Positions 25,347 through 33,195 of a stretch of DNA of 64,000 nucleotides are shown one piece after another (the stretch's first letter is position 1; every line of letters starts with the position of its first letter). Source of the DNA: Pseudonocardiaceae bacterium YIM PH 21723 (GTDB taxonomy: Bacteria > Actinomycetota > Actinomycetes > Mycobacteriales > Pseudonocardiaceae); assembly GCA_003600225.1 (NCBI GenBank), contig QZFT01000022.1, forward strand, positions 1-64,000. Reading direction: 5' to 3'. The notes under the pieces are model-generated. The model was not told the DNA's origin and did not search any database. It saw only the letters and a program-made list of their open reading frames with translations. The position numbers were made by a program, and so were the translations under genes.

Positions 25347-26255
25347 ATGCGCGCCAGTTTCGTATTCAGCGAGGTCATCACCGGCCTACGGCGGAACGTC
25401 ACCATGACCATCGCGATGATCATCACCACGATGATCTCGCTCATGCTGCTCGGCAGCGGTCTGCTCGTCGTTCGCATGATCGACAACATGCAGACGAGGT
25501 TCTCCGACAAGACCGAGGTCGTCATCTACCTCACCAACGACGTGAGCGCCGGCGACCCCAAGTGCCAGAAGGACCCGTGCTCCGGCCTGCGGAAGGCGCT
25601 GGAGACCTTGCCCGCGGTGCGCGACAACTACTTCCAGAGCCGCGCCGAGGCCTTCCAGGCCTTCAAGGAGCTGTTCAAGGACCAGAAGGAGCTCGTGCAG
25701 CTGACCCGCGAGGAGGCGCTGCCGGCCAACTTCCGGGTCAAGCTGAAGGAGCCGTCCCAGTTCCCGCTGGTGGTGCAGAGCTTCGAGGGCAAGGCCGGTG
25801 TGGCCCGGGTCGTCGATCAGGCGCAGTACATCGCCCGGCTCTTCGACGTGATGAAGGGCGTGCGGAACGGTGTGTTCGCCATCGCGCTGTTGCAGGCCCT
25901 CGCCGCGCTGCTGTTGATCTCGAACACGATCCAGGTCTCCGCGTTCACCCGGCGTACCGAGGTGGGCATCATGCGGCTGGTGGGCGCGACCCGCTGGTAC
26001 ACCCAGCTGCCCTTCCTCCTGGAGGCGGTGGTCGCCGGCCTGCTCGGTGCGTTCCTGGCCATCGGTGGTCTGGTGATCGGCAAGTACGCGATCATCGACG
26101 ATGTGCTCCAAGCGCCGATCGACGCGAACATCCTGCCGCGGATCTACCTGGGCAGTGACATTCTGCTCGGCGTGGCCCCGACGCTGGTCGGCGTTTCGCT
26201 GCTGGTCTCCATCTTCACCGGTTACGTCACGCTGCGGTTGTACGTCCGCACGTAA
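25347..26255 (+). CDS. ftsX: Cell-division permease-like protein FtsX
   Basis: This 302-residue membrane partner of FtsE has a cytoplasmic N-terminus, a first helix at about residues 21-45 and an extracellular loop of about 120 residues containing two cysteines (CQKDPCSGLRKAL). Three C-terminal helices follow, with the FtsX signature VSAFTRRTEVGIMRLVGATRWY between them. ATG 25347 follows a weak ribosome site (GACAGGAC). A hairpin (GGCCGG/CCGGCC) lies between ftsX and smpB. Confidence 0.96.
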   Translation: MRASFVFSEVITGLRRNVTMTIAMIITTMISLMLLGSGLLVVRMIDNMQTRFSDKTEVVIYLTNDVSAGDPKCQKDPCSGLRKALETLPAVRDNYFQSRAEAFQAFKELFKDQKELVQLTREEALPANFRVKLKEPSQFPLVVQSFEGKAGVARVVDQAQYIARLFDVMKGVRNGVFAIALLQALAALLLISNTIQVSAFTRRTEVGIMRLVGATRWYTQLPFLLEAVVAGLLGAFLAIGGLVIGKYAIIDDVLQAPIDANILPRIYLGSDILLGVAPTLVGVSLLVSIFTGYVTLRLYVRT

Positions 26256-26327
26256 TTGACTGGTACCCGTCTCGGCGGGGCCGGTAAATATCAATCCGGC
26301 CTCCGGCCTTCTTGATAAGTTGTCGCC

Positions 26328-26804
26328 ATGGTGAAGGAAGTTGGGCGGAAGGTCATCGCGACCAACCGCAAGGCGAGGCATGACTACTCGGTGCTGGACA
26401 CCTACGAGGCCGGCATCGTGCTGACCGGCACCGAGGTGAAGAGCCTCCGGGAAGGCAAGGCCTCGCTTGTCGACGCCTTCGCCATGGTGGACGACGGCGA
26501 GGTGTGGCTGCACAACGTGCACATCCAGGAATACAACATGGGTACCTGGACGAACCACATGCCCCGGCGCAAGCGCAAGCTGCTGCTGCACAAGAAGGAG
26601 ATCCTGAAGCTCATCGGCAAGACCAAGGAGGGCGGCCTGTCGCTCATCCCGCTGCAGATGTACTTCAAGGACGGCAAGGCCAAGATCGAGCTCGCGCTCG
26701 CCTCGGGCAAGAAGACCTGGGACAAGCGACAGGACCTGGCCAAGCGCGATGCGGAGCGGGATATGCAGAAAGCGATCGGCCGCTACGCCAAGGGGCGCCG
26801 ATAA
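26328..26804 (+). CDS. smpB: SsrA-binding protein SmpB
   Basis: This 158-residue tmRNA-binding protein of trans-translation has the motif [19 protein letters not shown] and the C-terminal basic tail [22 protein letters not shown] 26328 lies 6 nt after TAAGTT, another probable leaderless start. Its RNA partner ssrA is encoded 1 kb downstream, with an EamA-family gene between them. Confidence 0.97.
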   Translation: MVKEVGRKVIATNRKARHDYSVLDTYEAGIVLTGTEVKSLREGKASLVDAFAMVDDGEVWLHNVHIQEYNMGTWTNHMPRRKRKLLLHKKEILKLIGKTKEGGLSLIPLQMYFKDGKAKIELALASGKKTWDKRQDLAKRDAERDMQKAIGRYAKGRR

Positions 26805-26888
26805 GTCACCTGTTCGGCGGCAGGTATCACTCTCCGTTTGGCCTCAGGGTGATTGCGCCAGCCGATCGGGTAGCTCATTATTCTCTCT

Positions 26889-27746
26889 GTGTTAGTTGTG
26901 GTGCTATCGCTCCTCACCGCGGCGAGCTATGGCCTGAGCGACTTCGCTGGGGGATTGGCCAGTAGGCGCATCCAAGCCCTGCAGGTGATCTCGATGTCGT
27001 ATCCGGTCGTGCTCGTCGCGGTCGCTGTCATGGCACCGTTCGCCGGCGGCCATCTGACCACCGCGTCCACCCTGTACGGGATCGGGGCGGGTGTGGCCAG
27101 CGGCGTCGCCGTGTTGATGTTCTACCAAGCCCTCGCCGAGGGCGCGATGAGCGTGGTCTCCCCGCTGGTCGCGCTGGTGAGCGCCGGTGTGCCGGTCGCC
27201 GTCGGCCTGCTCAGCGGCGAACGCCCCGGCATGGTGGCCGTGATCGGCGCGCTGATCGGGTTGATCTCGGTGTGCCTGGTCAGCATGGAGAACGACGCGG
27301 GCCGGCACGCCCAGGAGCACTCGCTGAGCCGCAAGGTACTGGTGCTGGCCATCGGCGCCGGCCTGGCCTTCGCCGGCTACTTCATGCTGCTGCACCGCAT
27401 CGAGCCGGACACCGGCATGTGGCCGCTGCTGGTCGCCCGGTTCACCGCCACCTTCCTGGTCATGGGCGCAGCCGCGCTGACCGGCGTGCTGACCTCCCCG
27501 GACCTCAGCCGGTTCCCGGTTCGGCTGGCGCTGTACGCGGGCGTACTGGACATCGTGGCCAACGTGGCGCTGATGTACGCGCTGCGCAGCGGCATGCTGT
27601 CCACGGTGAGCGTGCTGGCCTCGATGAACCCGGTCGTCACCGTCCTGCTGGCCAAGTTCCTGCTCGGCGAGAAGGCGGGCCTGGCCCGTCAGGTCGGCCT
27701 CGGCCTGGCCGGTCTCTCGATCGGGTTGCTCGCAGTCGCGTCCTGA
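26889..27746 (+). CDS. EamA/DMT-superfamily transporter
   Basis: This 285-residue membrane protein has about ten hydrophobic helices arranged as two EamA repeats, from SYGLSDFAGGLASRRIQALQ at the start to the second repeat beginning near SLSRKVLVLAIGAG. Drug/metabolite exporters of this fold carry varied small molecules; no substrate is indicated. GTG 26889 has no good ribosome site. It interrupts the usual smpB-ssrA neighbourhood and may have its own promoter or be co-transcribed with smpB. Confidence 0.88.
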   Translation: MLVVVLSLLTAASYGLSDFAGGLASRRIQALQVISMSYPVVLVAVAVMAPFAGGHLTTASTLYGIGAGVASGVAVLMFYQALAEGAMSVVSPLVALVSAGVPVAVGLLSGERPGMVAVIGALIGLISVCLVSMENDAGRHAQEHSLSRKVLVLAIGAGLAFAGYFMLLHRIEPDTGMWPLLVARFTATFLVMGAAALTGVLTSPDLSRFPVRLALYAGVLDIVANVALMYALRSGMLSTVSVLASMNPVVTVLLAKFLLGEKAGLARQVGLGLAGLSIGLLAVAS

Positions 27747-27797
27747 TTAATGGATTGGCGCCGGCGGTGTAAACTGACGTGGATTGACCCCAACCAC

Positions 27798-28165
27798 GGG
27801 GGTGAACGGTTTCGACTGTGGAAGTTTGATCGAGGGAAGCGTGCCAGTGCAGGTGGATGACCACTGTTGAGCGTCGCCACAAACCAATAAGCGCCAACTC
27901 TAATCGCGCTGACTTCCAGCTCGCTGCCTAAGTAGCGACTGGAGTCTGTCGGACCAGGAGCGCCTCCGGCCTGGACCCCGGCATCAGCTAGGAGGCTCAA
28001 CCACCGTTTTTGGCAGCGGGAAACGGTGGGAAACTTACAGCTGCTGGGCCCGTCGCTCCGGCAAGTTCAGGTGACCGGAGGGGCCGAGTAGGGACAAGCT
28101 GAACTGCGCACGGAGAAGCCTTGATAGGGCTCCAGAGGACCCGGGTTCGATTCCCGGCACCTCCA
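27798..28165 (+). ncRNA. ssrA: Transfer-messenger RNA (tmRNA)
   Basis: This is a roughly 368-nt tmRNA. The 5' end GGGGGTG pairs with CACCTCC at the 3' end, with the T-arm GGGTTCGATTCCC just before it, and CCA is not encoded. The tag reading frame runs from GCC 27893 to TAA 27929-27931 and encodes ANSNRADFQLAA, ending in the expected AA degron. Pseudoknot-like segments fill the middle. A -10-like TAAACT lies at 27770-27775. SmpB is encoded upstream. The exact resume codon (GCC 27893) is inferred from frame and tag length. Confidence 0.96.
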
Positions 28166-28172
28166 CTTTGGG

Positions 28173-28207
28173 ACGCCCCTGTTCGCGGAAAGCGCGAACG
28201 GGGGCGT
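28173..28207 (+). terminator. Intrinsic terminator of ssrA
   Basis: ACGCCCCTGTTCGC (28173-28186) pairs with GCGAACGGGGGCGT (28194-28207), with one T-G wobble, and is followed by TTC. Confidence 0.85.
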
Positions 28208-28220
28208 TTCGGTCATTGCA

Positions 28221-28640
28221 GCGGGGGTTGAACCCCCGCACCCCCACCAGGAGGGACTTCGTCCCCCTGGACCCCCTTTCGCCTCGGCTTCGCCGTCGGG
28301 GTTTGGCTTCGCTGTGGGGGTGATTCGGTGTGGTCGGGGAACCCCGTCGGGGCTACTTCCCGGGGCGCGGAGGTGGTTCGGGTGACGGTCCGTGGCGATC
28401 GCGCCCCGGTGGTCCGGTGCGGACGGGCACACCGGCGTTTTAGTCCTTTGCGGACGAACTGGTTTATGCGCGTTAAAGACAAAATCAGCCCCGATTTTCG
28501 TCTTTAACCGTTATCGACCCCAGAAAGCCCCTGAACCCCCAGGCTGGCGTGCCCCCACCAGACAGCCCGGCAGGAAAGACCGCCCCACCCACCCGTCTCC
28601 CCGTCCAAAGCCATCCTTCGACAACCACCAGAAGCACCCC
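28221..28640. repeat. Post-tmRNA GC module, GTTAAAGAC hairpin and dispersed repeat copy B
   Basis: The region starts with GCGGGGGTTGAACCCCCGC (28221-28239), followed by CACCCCCACCAGG and CCCCCTGGACCCC. A hairpin with GTTAAAGAC/GTCTTTAAC arms lies at about 28471-28508, and copy B of the dispersed repeat at about 28536-28630. No gene with convincing codon use is present between 28166 and 28655. Confidence 0.65.
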
Positions 28641-28655
28641 GGCCCCCTATGCCAG

Positions 28656-29450
28656 TCAGGGGGACAGCTGGGTTTTCAGGGTCTGGGTGATGTGGGCCGC
28701 CAGGACGTTGCCCGGTTGCGGTAAGCGGTGGTCCGGGGGAGTGGCCATGAGCAGGGCCAGGGCGCAGGCGTAGTGGACGTTCAGGGTGAAGTCCGCTTGG
28801 GGATGGGCGGCCAGGGCCGGTAAGAGGCCGGGGAGGACCAGGGACAGGTCGCGTTCCTGGTCCGGGGTCACTACCGCGGGTCGCTCCGGCTCGGGGAGCC
28901 GGTGCAGGGTTTCCGCCTGATCAGTCAGATCGATGACCAGGTCGGTGTCCCTGGCCACCTGATGGAGGGGGAACGTGGGGCCGTCGGTCAGGTTCCACAG
29001 GGTGATGTCGCGGATGCCGGCGATGGCGAGCAGGGTGCTCAACAGCGGCTGCGAACGGGCACCGGCGATCACTACTCGGGCCTCGACCAGTCTGCGACCG
29101 GACTGCGCGATCGCGCTGAGGGCGGCCGCGGTCGCGACGATGGCCGTGACGTCCTGGCTTGTCACCACCGGGATGCCGCCCGCGAGGGCGCGGATCGGAG
29201 CTGCCATGCGTGGCTCGGCTCCCATCAGGAAGATGGTGCCGATGCCGGCGGGCAGGCTCGTCAGGGCGGCTTCGACGCCGCGGAGATCGCCGGGTTTCAC
29301 CGGGACCATGTGCGCGGGCAGTCCGCAGAGACCCGCGATCGTCTGGGCCGCCGGGTCGGTGCCCAGGAGTGCGACACCTGGTCGGCTGAGGCCGGGTGCG
29401 GTCATCGGCATATCGGTCTCCACCGCGATACGGACTGGAGATTCCATCAT
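28656..29450 (-). CDS. Degenerate malic-enzyme-like Rossmann protein
   Basis: This is a protein of about 264 residues. IPVVTSQDVTAIVATAAALSAI aligns by eye with the malic-enzyme stretch around IPVFHDDQHGTAIV, and EARVVIAGARSQPLLSTLLAI with the NAD-binding GAGAAG region. The DDQHGT and GxGxxG motifs are both broken (SQDVTA; GARSQP), so catalysis is unlikely. The usual N-terminal catalytic Tyr/Lys part is also missing or strongly altered, and the protein is much shorter than malic enzymes (about 400 or more). ATG 29450 or 29447 starts it. It shares orientation with arsR and carbonic anhydrase upstream. It may be a divergent ligand-binding relative. Confidence 0.6.
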   Translation of the reverse strand: MMESPVRIAVETDMPMTAPGLSRPGVALLGTDPAAQTIAGLCGLPAHMVPVKPGDLRGVEAALTSLPAGIGTIFLMGAEPRMAAPIRALAGGIPVVTSQDVTAIVATAAALSAIAQSGRRLVEARVVIAGARSQPLLSTLLAIAGIRDITLWNLTDGPTFPLHQVARDTDLVIDLTDQAETLHRLPEPERPAVVTPDQERDLSLVLPGLLPALAAHPQADFTLNVHYACALALLMATPPDHRLPQPGNVLAAHITQTLKTQLSP

Positions 29451-29506
29451 CTTCGCAGTTGCATAAGTTTGCAAATGCTGAAACGCAACCGTTAGACGGG
29501 CAGTGA

Positions 29507-29842
29507 TCAGGAGGGGTGTGCGGCGTGGCCGTCGAGCAGCATCTCCATCTGCCCGGCCACCACGCCGGTCAGGATCTGCCGGGCGACGGCCAGCAACTCG
29601 GCGACCCGGGGGCTGGTGAGCGAGTAGAAGACGTTCGAGCCCTCTTTACGCGTGGTCACCAACCCGGCGCGGCGCAGCACGGCCAGCTGCTGTGACAGGT
29701 TGGCCGCCTCGATCTCCATCTCGGCCAGCAACTCCGACACCGCGTGCTCGCGCTGGCTGAGCAGTTCGAGGGCGCGAATGCGCGCCGGGTGGCCGAGCGT
29801 CTTGAAGAACTCCGCCTTCAGTTGGTAGAGAGGCTTGCTCAT
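29507..29842 (-). CDS. ArsR/SmtB-family winged-helix regulator
   Basis: This 111-residue repressor-type protein contains FFKTLGHPARIRALELLSQREHAVSELLAEMEIEAANLSQQLAVLRRAGLV, the typical ArsR helix-turn-helix with wing. The classical CxC metal site of ArsR is absent (EIEAANLSQQL), so it probably senses something other than As or Cd. GGAGAGGGTGG precedes ATG 29842. It lies 48 bp downstream of the carbonic anhydrase gene, on the same strand, and 56 bp before the malic-like gene. These three may form an operon. Confidence 0.9.
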   Translation of the reverse strand: MSKPLYQLKAEFFKTLGHPARIRALELLSQREHAVSELLAEMEIEAANLSQQLAVLRRAGLVTTRKEGSNVFYSLTSPRVAELLAVARQILTGVVAGQMEMLLDGHAAHPS

Positions 29843-29890
29843 CGGCCACCCTCTCCATCCGTCGCGTACCTCAGACAGAGGCGAACTTTA

Positions 29891-30514
29891 TCAAGTGATC
29901 GCTCCGCGGGACGCGACCAGCCGGACGGTGCCCTCCGCCAACTTGTACGACAGGCCCGCGATCGCGCACCGGCCGGCGTCGACCTCGGCGGCCAGCAGGG
30001 TGGAGCGCTCGTACAACGCACCGACGGTGCGGCGGATGTGTTCGTCCACGAACTCATCGACCTCGGTCAGACCCGCGGCACGGGCGGCGAGCACGCTCGG
30101 CACGACCCGCTCCACCACGTCGCCGATGTAGCCGGCTGGCGCGACACCGTCGCTGTGTGCCTGCGCCGCAGCGGTGACCGCGCCACAGGAGTCATGTCCG
30201 AGTACCACCACCAGCGGCGCGCCGAGTGCGCCCACCCCGTACTCGATGCTGCCGAGTACCTCGGGGCCCGAGACGTGACCCGCGGTGCGCACCACGAACA
30301 GATCGCCCAGGCCGCGGTCGAAGATGATCTCTGCGGCGAGCCGTGAGTCCGAGCAGCCGAAGAGCACCGCGAAGGGTCGTTGACCCGGTGCCACGGCGGA
30401 CCGGCGATCCGCGTCCTGGTGGGGGTGCAGACGTTCTCCGGACACGAACCGCTGGTTGCCCTCCAGCAGGACATCGAACGCCTCATGCGGAGTGCGGTGC
30501 ACTTTCTCGGTCAT
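29891..30514 (-). CDS. Beta-class carbonic anhydrase
   Basis: This 207-residue zinc enzyme interconverts CO2 and bicarbonate. The zinc ligands are in FGCSDSR and GHDSCGAV (Cys, His, Cys), with the Asp-Arg dyad intact. TAGCGT lies 7 nt before ATG 30514 and no ribosome site is visible, so the transcript is likely leaderless. It is the promoter-proximal gene of a possible anhydrase-arsR-malic-like unit. No SulP transporter is fused or adjacent, unlike many arsR/anhydrase loci. Confidence 0.94.
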   Translation of the reverse strand: MTEKVHRTPHEAFDVLLEGNQRFVSGERLHPHQDADRRSAVAPGQRPFAVLFGCSDSRLAAEIIFDRGLGDLFVVRTAGHVSGPEVLGSIEYGVGALGAPLVVVLGHDSCGAVTAAAQAHSDGVAPAGYIGDVVERVVPSVLAARAAGLTEVDEFVDEHIRRTVGALYERSTLLAAEVDAGRCAIAGLSYKLAEGTVRLVASRGAIT

Positions 30515-30561
30515 GTCCCGGACGCTACACAGAGAATTCGATGATCACCTCATGGCCGAAA

Positions 30562-32985
30562 TCACGAGTCGTTGGGCCGCCCCGGTGGGGTGGGCCTGCC
30601 GGTGGGGATCGACGGATCGGGCTTCGACGGCGTGGTGGACGGCTTGTCCGGGCAGCCGAAGAGACCGCAGCTCGGCAGCGGGATGGACGGCAGGTCCGGA
30701 ATCGGCAGGCCCGGGCGCGAGGAGCTCGTCGGCGGTGTGGTCGACGGTGTGGTCGTCTCCGGGGCCTCTTCCTGACCGATCACCTTGCTCGGCTTGGCGA
30801 ACGTGGACTTCGACTTGGATCCCAGGTAGCCGTCCATGAACAGCCGCCACATCTGGCCGGGCTCGTTGGCGCCGAAGATGTTGTGTTTCGGGCCGCCGCC
30901 GTAGATTCCCTTGATCGCCTCGTTCATGTCGGCGCCGACCCACACCGCGGTCGAGACCTCGGGGGTGTAGCCGACCATCCAGGCCTTGGAGTTCTCCTGG
31001 CCGTCGCCCTCGCCGAACTGGTGGGTGCCCGTCTTGCTGGCCGACTCGCGGCTGCCCGCCAGGGCCAGCTTGGAGTGGGAGGCCACCGGGATCAGCGACT
31101 TGGTGACGGTGCGTGCCACGTCCGATTCGAAGGCCCGCTCGTTCTTCAGCGTGGCCTCGTAGACGGGCGCGCCGCTGGGGTCGACGATCTTCGCGATGAA
31201 GTGGGCCTGGTTGCGCTTGCCGTCGTTGCCGAAGGTGGCGTACGCGTTCGCCATGTCGGTGACGTGCACGCCGTACTGGCCGAGGGCGATACCGGCACCC
31301 GTGGTGTGGTCCTCCCGGTCCTCCAGGGTGGGAACCGTGGTGTTCCCACCTGCCGGGTACGCCTTCGGGATGCCCGCCTCGTGGCCCGCGTCCCGCACCG
31401 CGTCGGCGGGCACGTCGCCGCTGGTGATCATGTCGATGAACGAGGTGTTGACCGACCACTCCATGGCGACCGCGAGGCTGCACTTGTCGCCACACGGCTG
31501 ACCGCGCACGGCGTTGTAGACCGGATGCGGGTAGTGCGGGAAGCGGGCACCGGACTTGTTGCTGTAGGTCTTGCCGAGTCCGATTCCCTTGTTCAGCCCC
31601 GCCGCCAGCGCGAACGGCTTGAACGACGAACCGGGTTCCTGCATCCGGTTGGCGTAGTCCAGGTACCGGTTGTTGGTGCCGTACTCCCCGCCGTAGTACG
31701 CGCGTACCGAGCCACTGCGGGTCTCCACCGACACCATGGCCGCGCGCAGGTTCTCCGGCTGGTCCTTCATCACCTTGCGCGCCGTGTCGACGGCCTGGGT
31801 CTGCGCGGTCTGGTCGATGGTGCTGATGATCCGGTAGTTGTTCTTCCGGACCGCCTCCTCGGTGAGGCCGATCTCCGGAATGGACAGCTCTTCGAGCACC
31901 CGGTCCTGGATGTGCTTGAACGGACCCTTCGAGGCCTTGCCCGCGCTCTTCTCCGGATCGACCGGCGTCGGCAGCTTTTGGGCGTCGCGCTCCTGCTTGG
32001 TGATCATCTCGTGCTTGACCATCTGGTCGAGCGTGTACTCCCAGCGCTTCTTCGCGTACGGGGTGACCTCCGCGGGATCGCCTTCCTTCGGCTGCTGGAC
32101 GAGGCCGGCGATGAACGCGGCCTCATTGAGCTGCAGATCCTTCGCCGACTTGTCGAAGTACGCCCTGGACGCCTCTTCGATACCCCACCCGGTCCGCCCG
32201 AAGAAGACGGTGTTCATGTACCCGGTGATGATGTCGTCTTTGTCGTGCTGGGTGGTCAGCTTGGCCGCCGCGATGATCTCGCGGTACTTCCGGGCGAAGG
32301 TGGACGCCTCGTCGTTGTTCGCCTTCTTGACGTACTGCTGAGTGATGCCCGAGCCGCCGGACTGGGGGAGCAGGCCGGTCTGGCTGATCACCGCCCGGAT
32401 CACGCCGAACGGGTCGAAGCCCTTGTTGGTCTCGAAGCTGGGGTCCTCCGCCGCCATCATCGCCTTGAGCATCACCGGGGCGATCTTGTCGTGCGTGATG
32501 ACCGTGCGGTTCTCCTTGGCCCCGCTGGCCTTGACCATCTCGGTGTTGCCGTCCATGTAGCTGATGCTGATGGCGGCGCTCTGCTTCTTGGCGATCTCTG
32601 CCGGGTCCGGCGCGTCGTAGATGAACCAGCCGATGATGAAGGCGACGCCGGGGACCAGGATCATCACCGCACCGACGATCAGCGCCCACATGCGGACCTT
32701 GCGCCACGGGAAGCGGCCCGGGACCGGCTTGGCCGGGGGCCTGGGTGGCACCGGTGGACCGATCACCTCGGTGTCGGCGGACTCCCGGCGCATCTCGGCG
32801 TCGGCCGGTTCCCGATGGGTCATCAGCGTGGGTTCGCGCTGCGGCGGAGGCACCGGACGCCGTGGCGGCGGCGGGAGCTGTTGCTGTGGCGGCGGCACCG
32901 GGCGAGCGCCATGCGGAACGGGCCCCTGCTGCTGGGGCCGTCGCGGTGCTCCAGGACCTTGCGCCCGGAACTGATCATCAGTCAC
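30562..32985 (-). CDS. Class A penicillin-binding protein (transglycosylase/transpeptidase)
   Basis: This 807-residue bifunctional peptidoglycan synthase has a Pro/Gln-rich cytoplasmic tail (about 1-100), then a membrane anchor (WALIVGAVMILVPGVAFIIGWF). The GT51 domain follows with AAEDPSFETNKGFDPFG and GGSGITQQYVKKA. The transpeptidase domain has SSFK (SxxK near 452), WSVNTSF (SxN) and SKTGTHQF (KTG near 650). The C-terminus is Pro/Ser/Thr-rich. GTG 32985 has GAAGGG 8 nt upstream. The Pro-rich tails at both ends are typical of actinobacterial PonA-type proteins. Confidence 0.96.
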   Translation of the reverse strand: MTDDQFRAQGPGAPRRPQQQGPVPHGARPVPPPQQQLPPPPRRPVPPPQREPTLMTHREPADAEMRRESADTEVIGPPVPPRPPAKPVPGRFPWRKVRMWALIVGAVMILVPGVAFIIGWFIYDAPDPAEIAKKQSAAISISYMDGNTEMVKASGAKENRTVITHDKIAPVMLKAMMAAEDPSFETNKGFDPFGVIRAVISQTGLLPQSGGSGITQQYVKKANNDEASTFARKYREIIAAAKLTTQHDKDDIITGYMNTVFFGRTGWGIEEASRAYFDKSAKDLQLNEAAFIAGLVQQPKEGDPAEVTPYAKKRWEYTLDQMVKHEMITKQERDAQKLPTPVDPEKSAGKASKGPFKHIQDRVLEELSIPEIGLTEEAVRKNNYRIISTIDQTAQTQAVDTARKVMKDQPENLRAAMVSVETRSGSVRAYYGGEYGTNNRYLDYANRMQEPGSSFKPFALAAGLNKGIGLGKTYSNKSGARFPHYPHPVYNAVRGQPCGDKCSLAVAMEWSVNTSFIDMITSGDVPADAVRDAGHEAGIPKAYPAGGNTTVPTLEDREDHTTGAGIALGQYGVHVTDMANAYATFGNDGKRNQAHFIAKIVDPSGAPVYEATLKNERAFESDVARTVTKSLIPVASHSKLALAGSRESASKTGTHQFGEGDGQENSKAWMVGYTPEVSTAVWVGADMNEAIKGIYGGGPKHNIFGANEPGQMWRLFMDGYLGSKSKSTFAKPSKVIGQEEAPETTTPSTTPPTSSSRPGLPIPDLPSIPLPSCGLFGCPDKPSTTPSKPDPSIPTGRPTPPGRPNDS

Positions 32986-33195
32986 AGTCTTCGCCCTTCG
33001 ACTTCACGCGGGTGCGCTCCTGTCAAGACGCCCGACCGGGGGTTCCGGTTGTGCGCGAATGGCATAAATAAAACCAGATTCCGAATGGCGGACAACGAAT
33101 CGCCGCCAATTGCCGGATCGCGATAACGGCATGAATGGCATGGATATCGATGTCATACCGAGTCGACCATGGACCCGCTGGCTAGGCTGGGTGCC

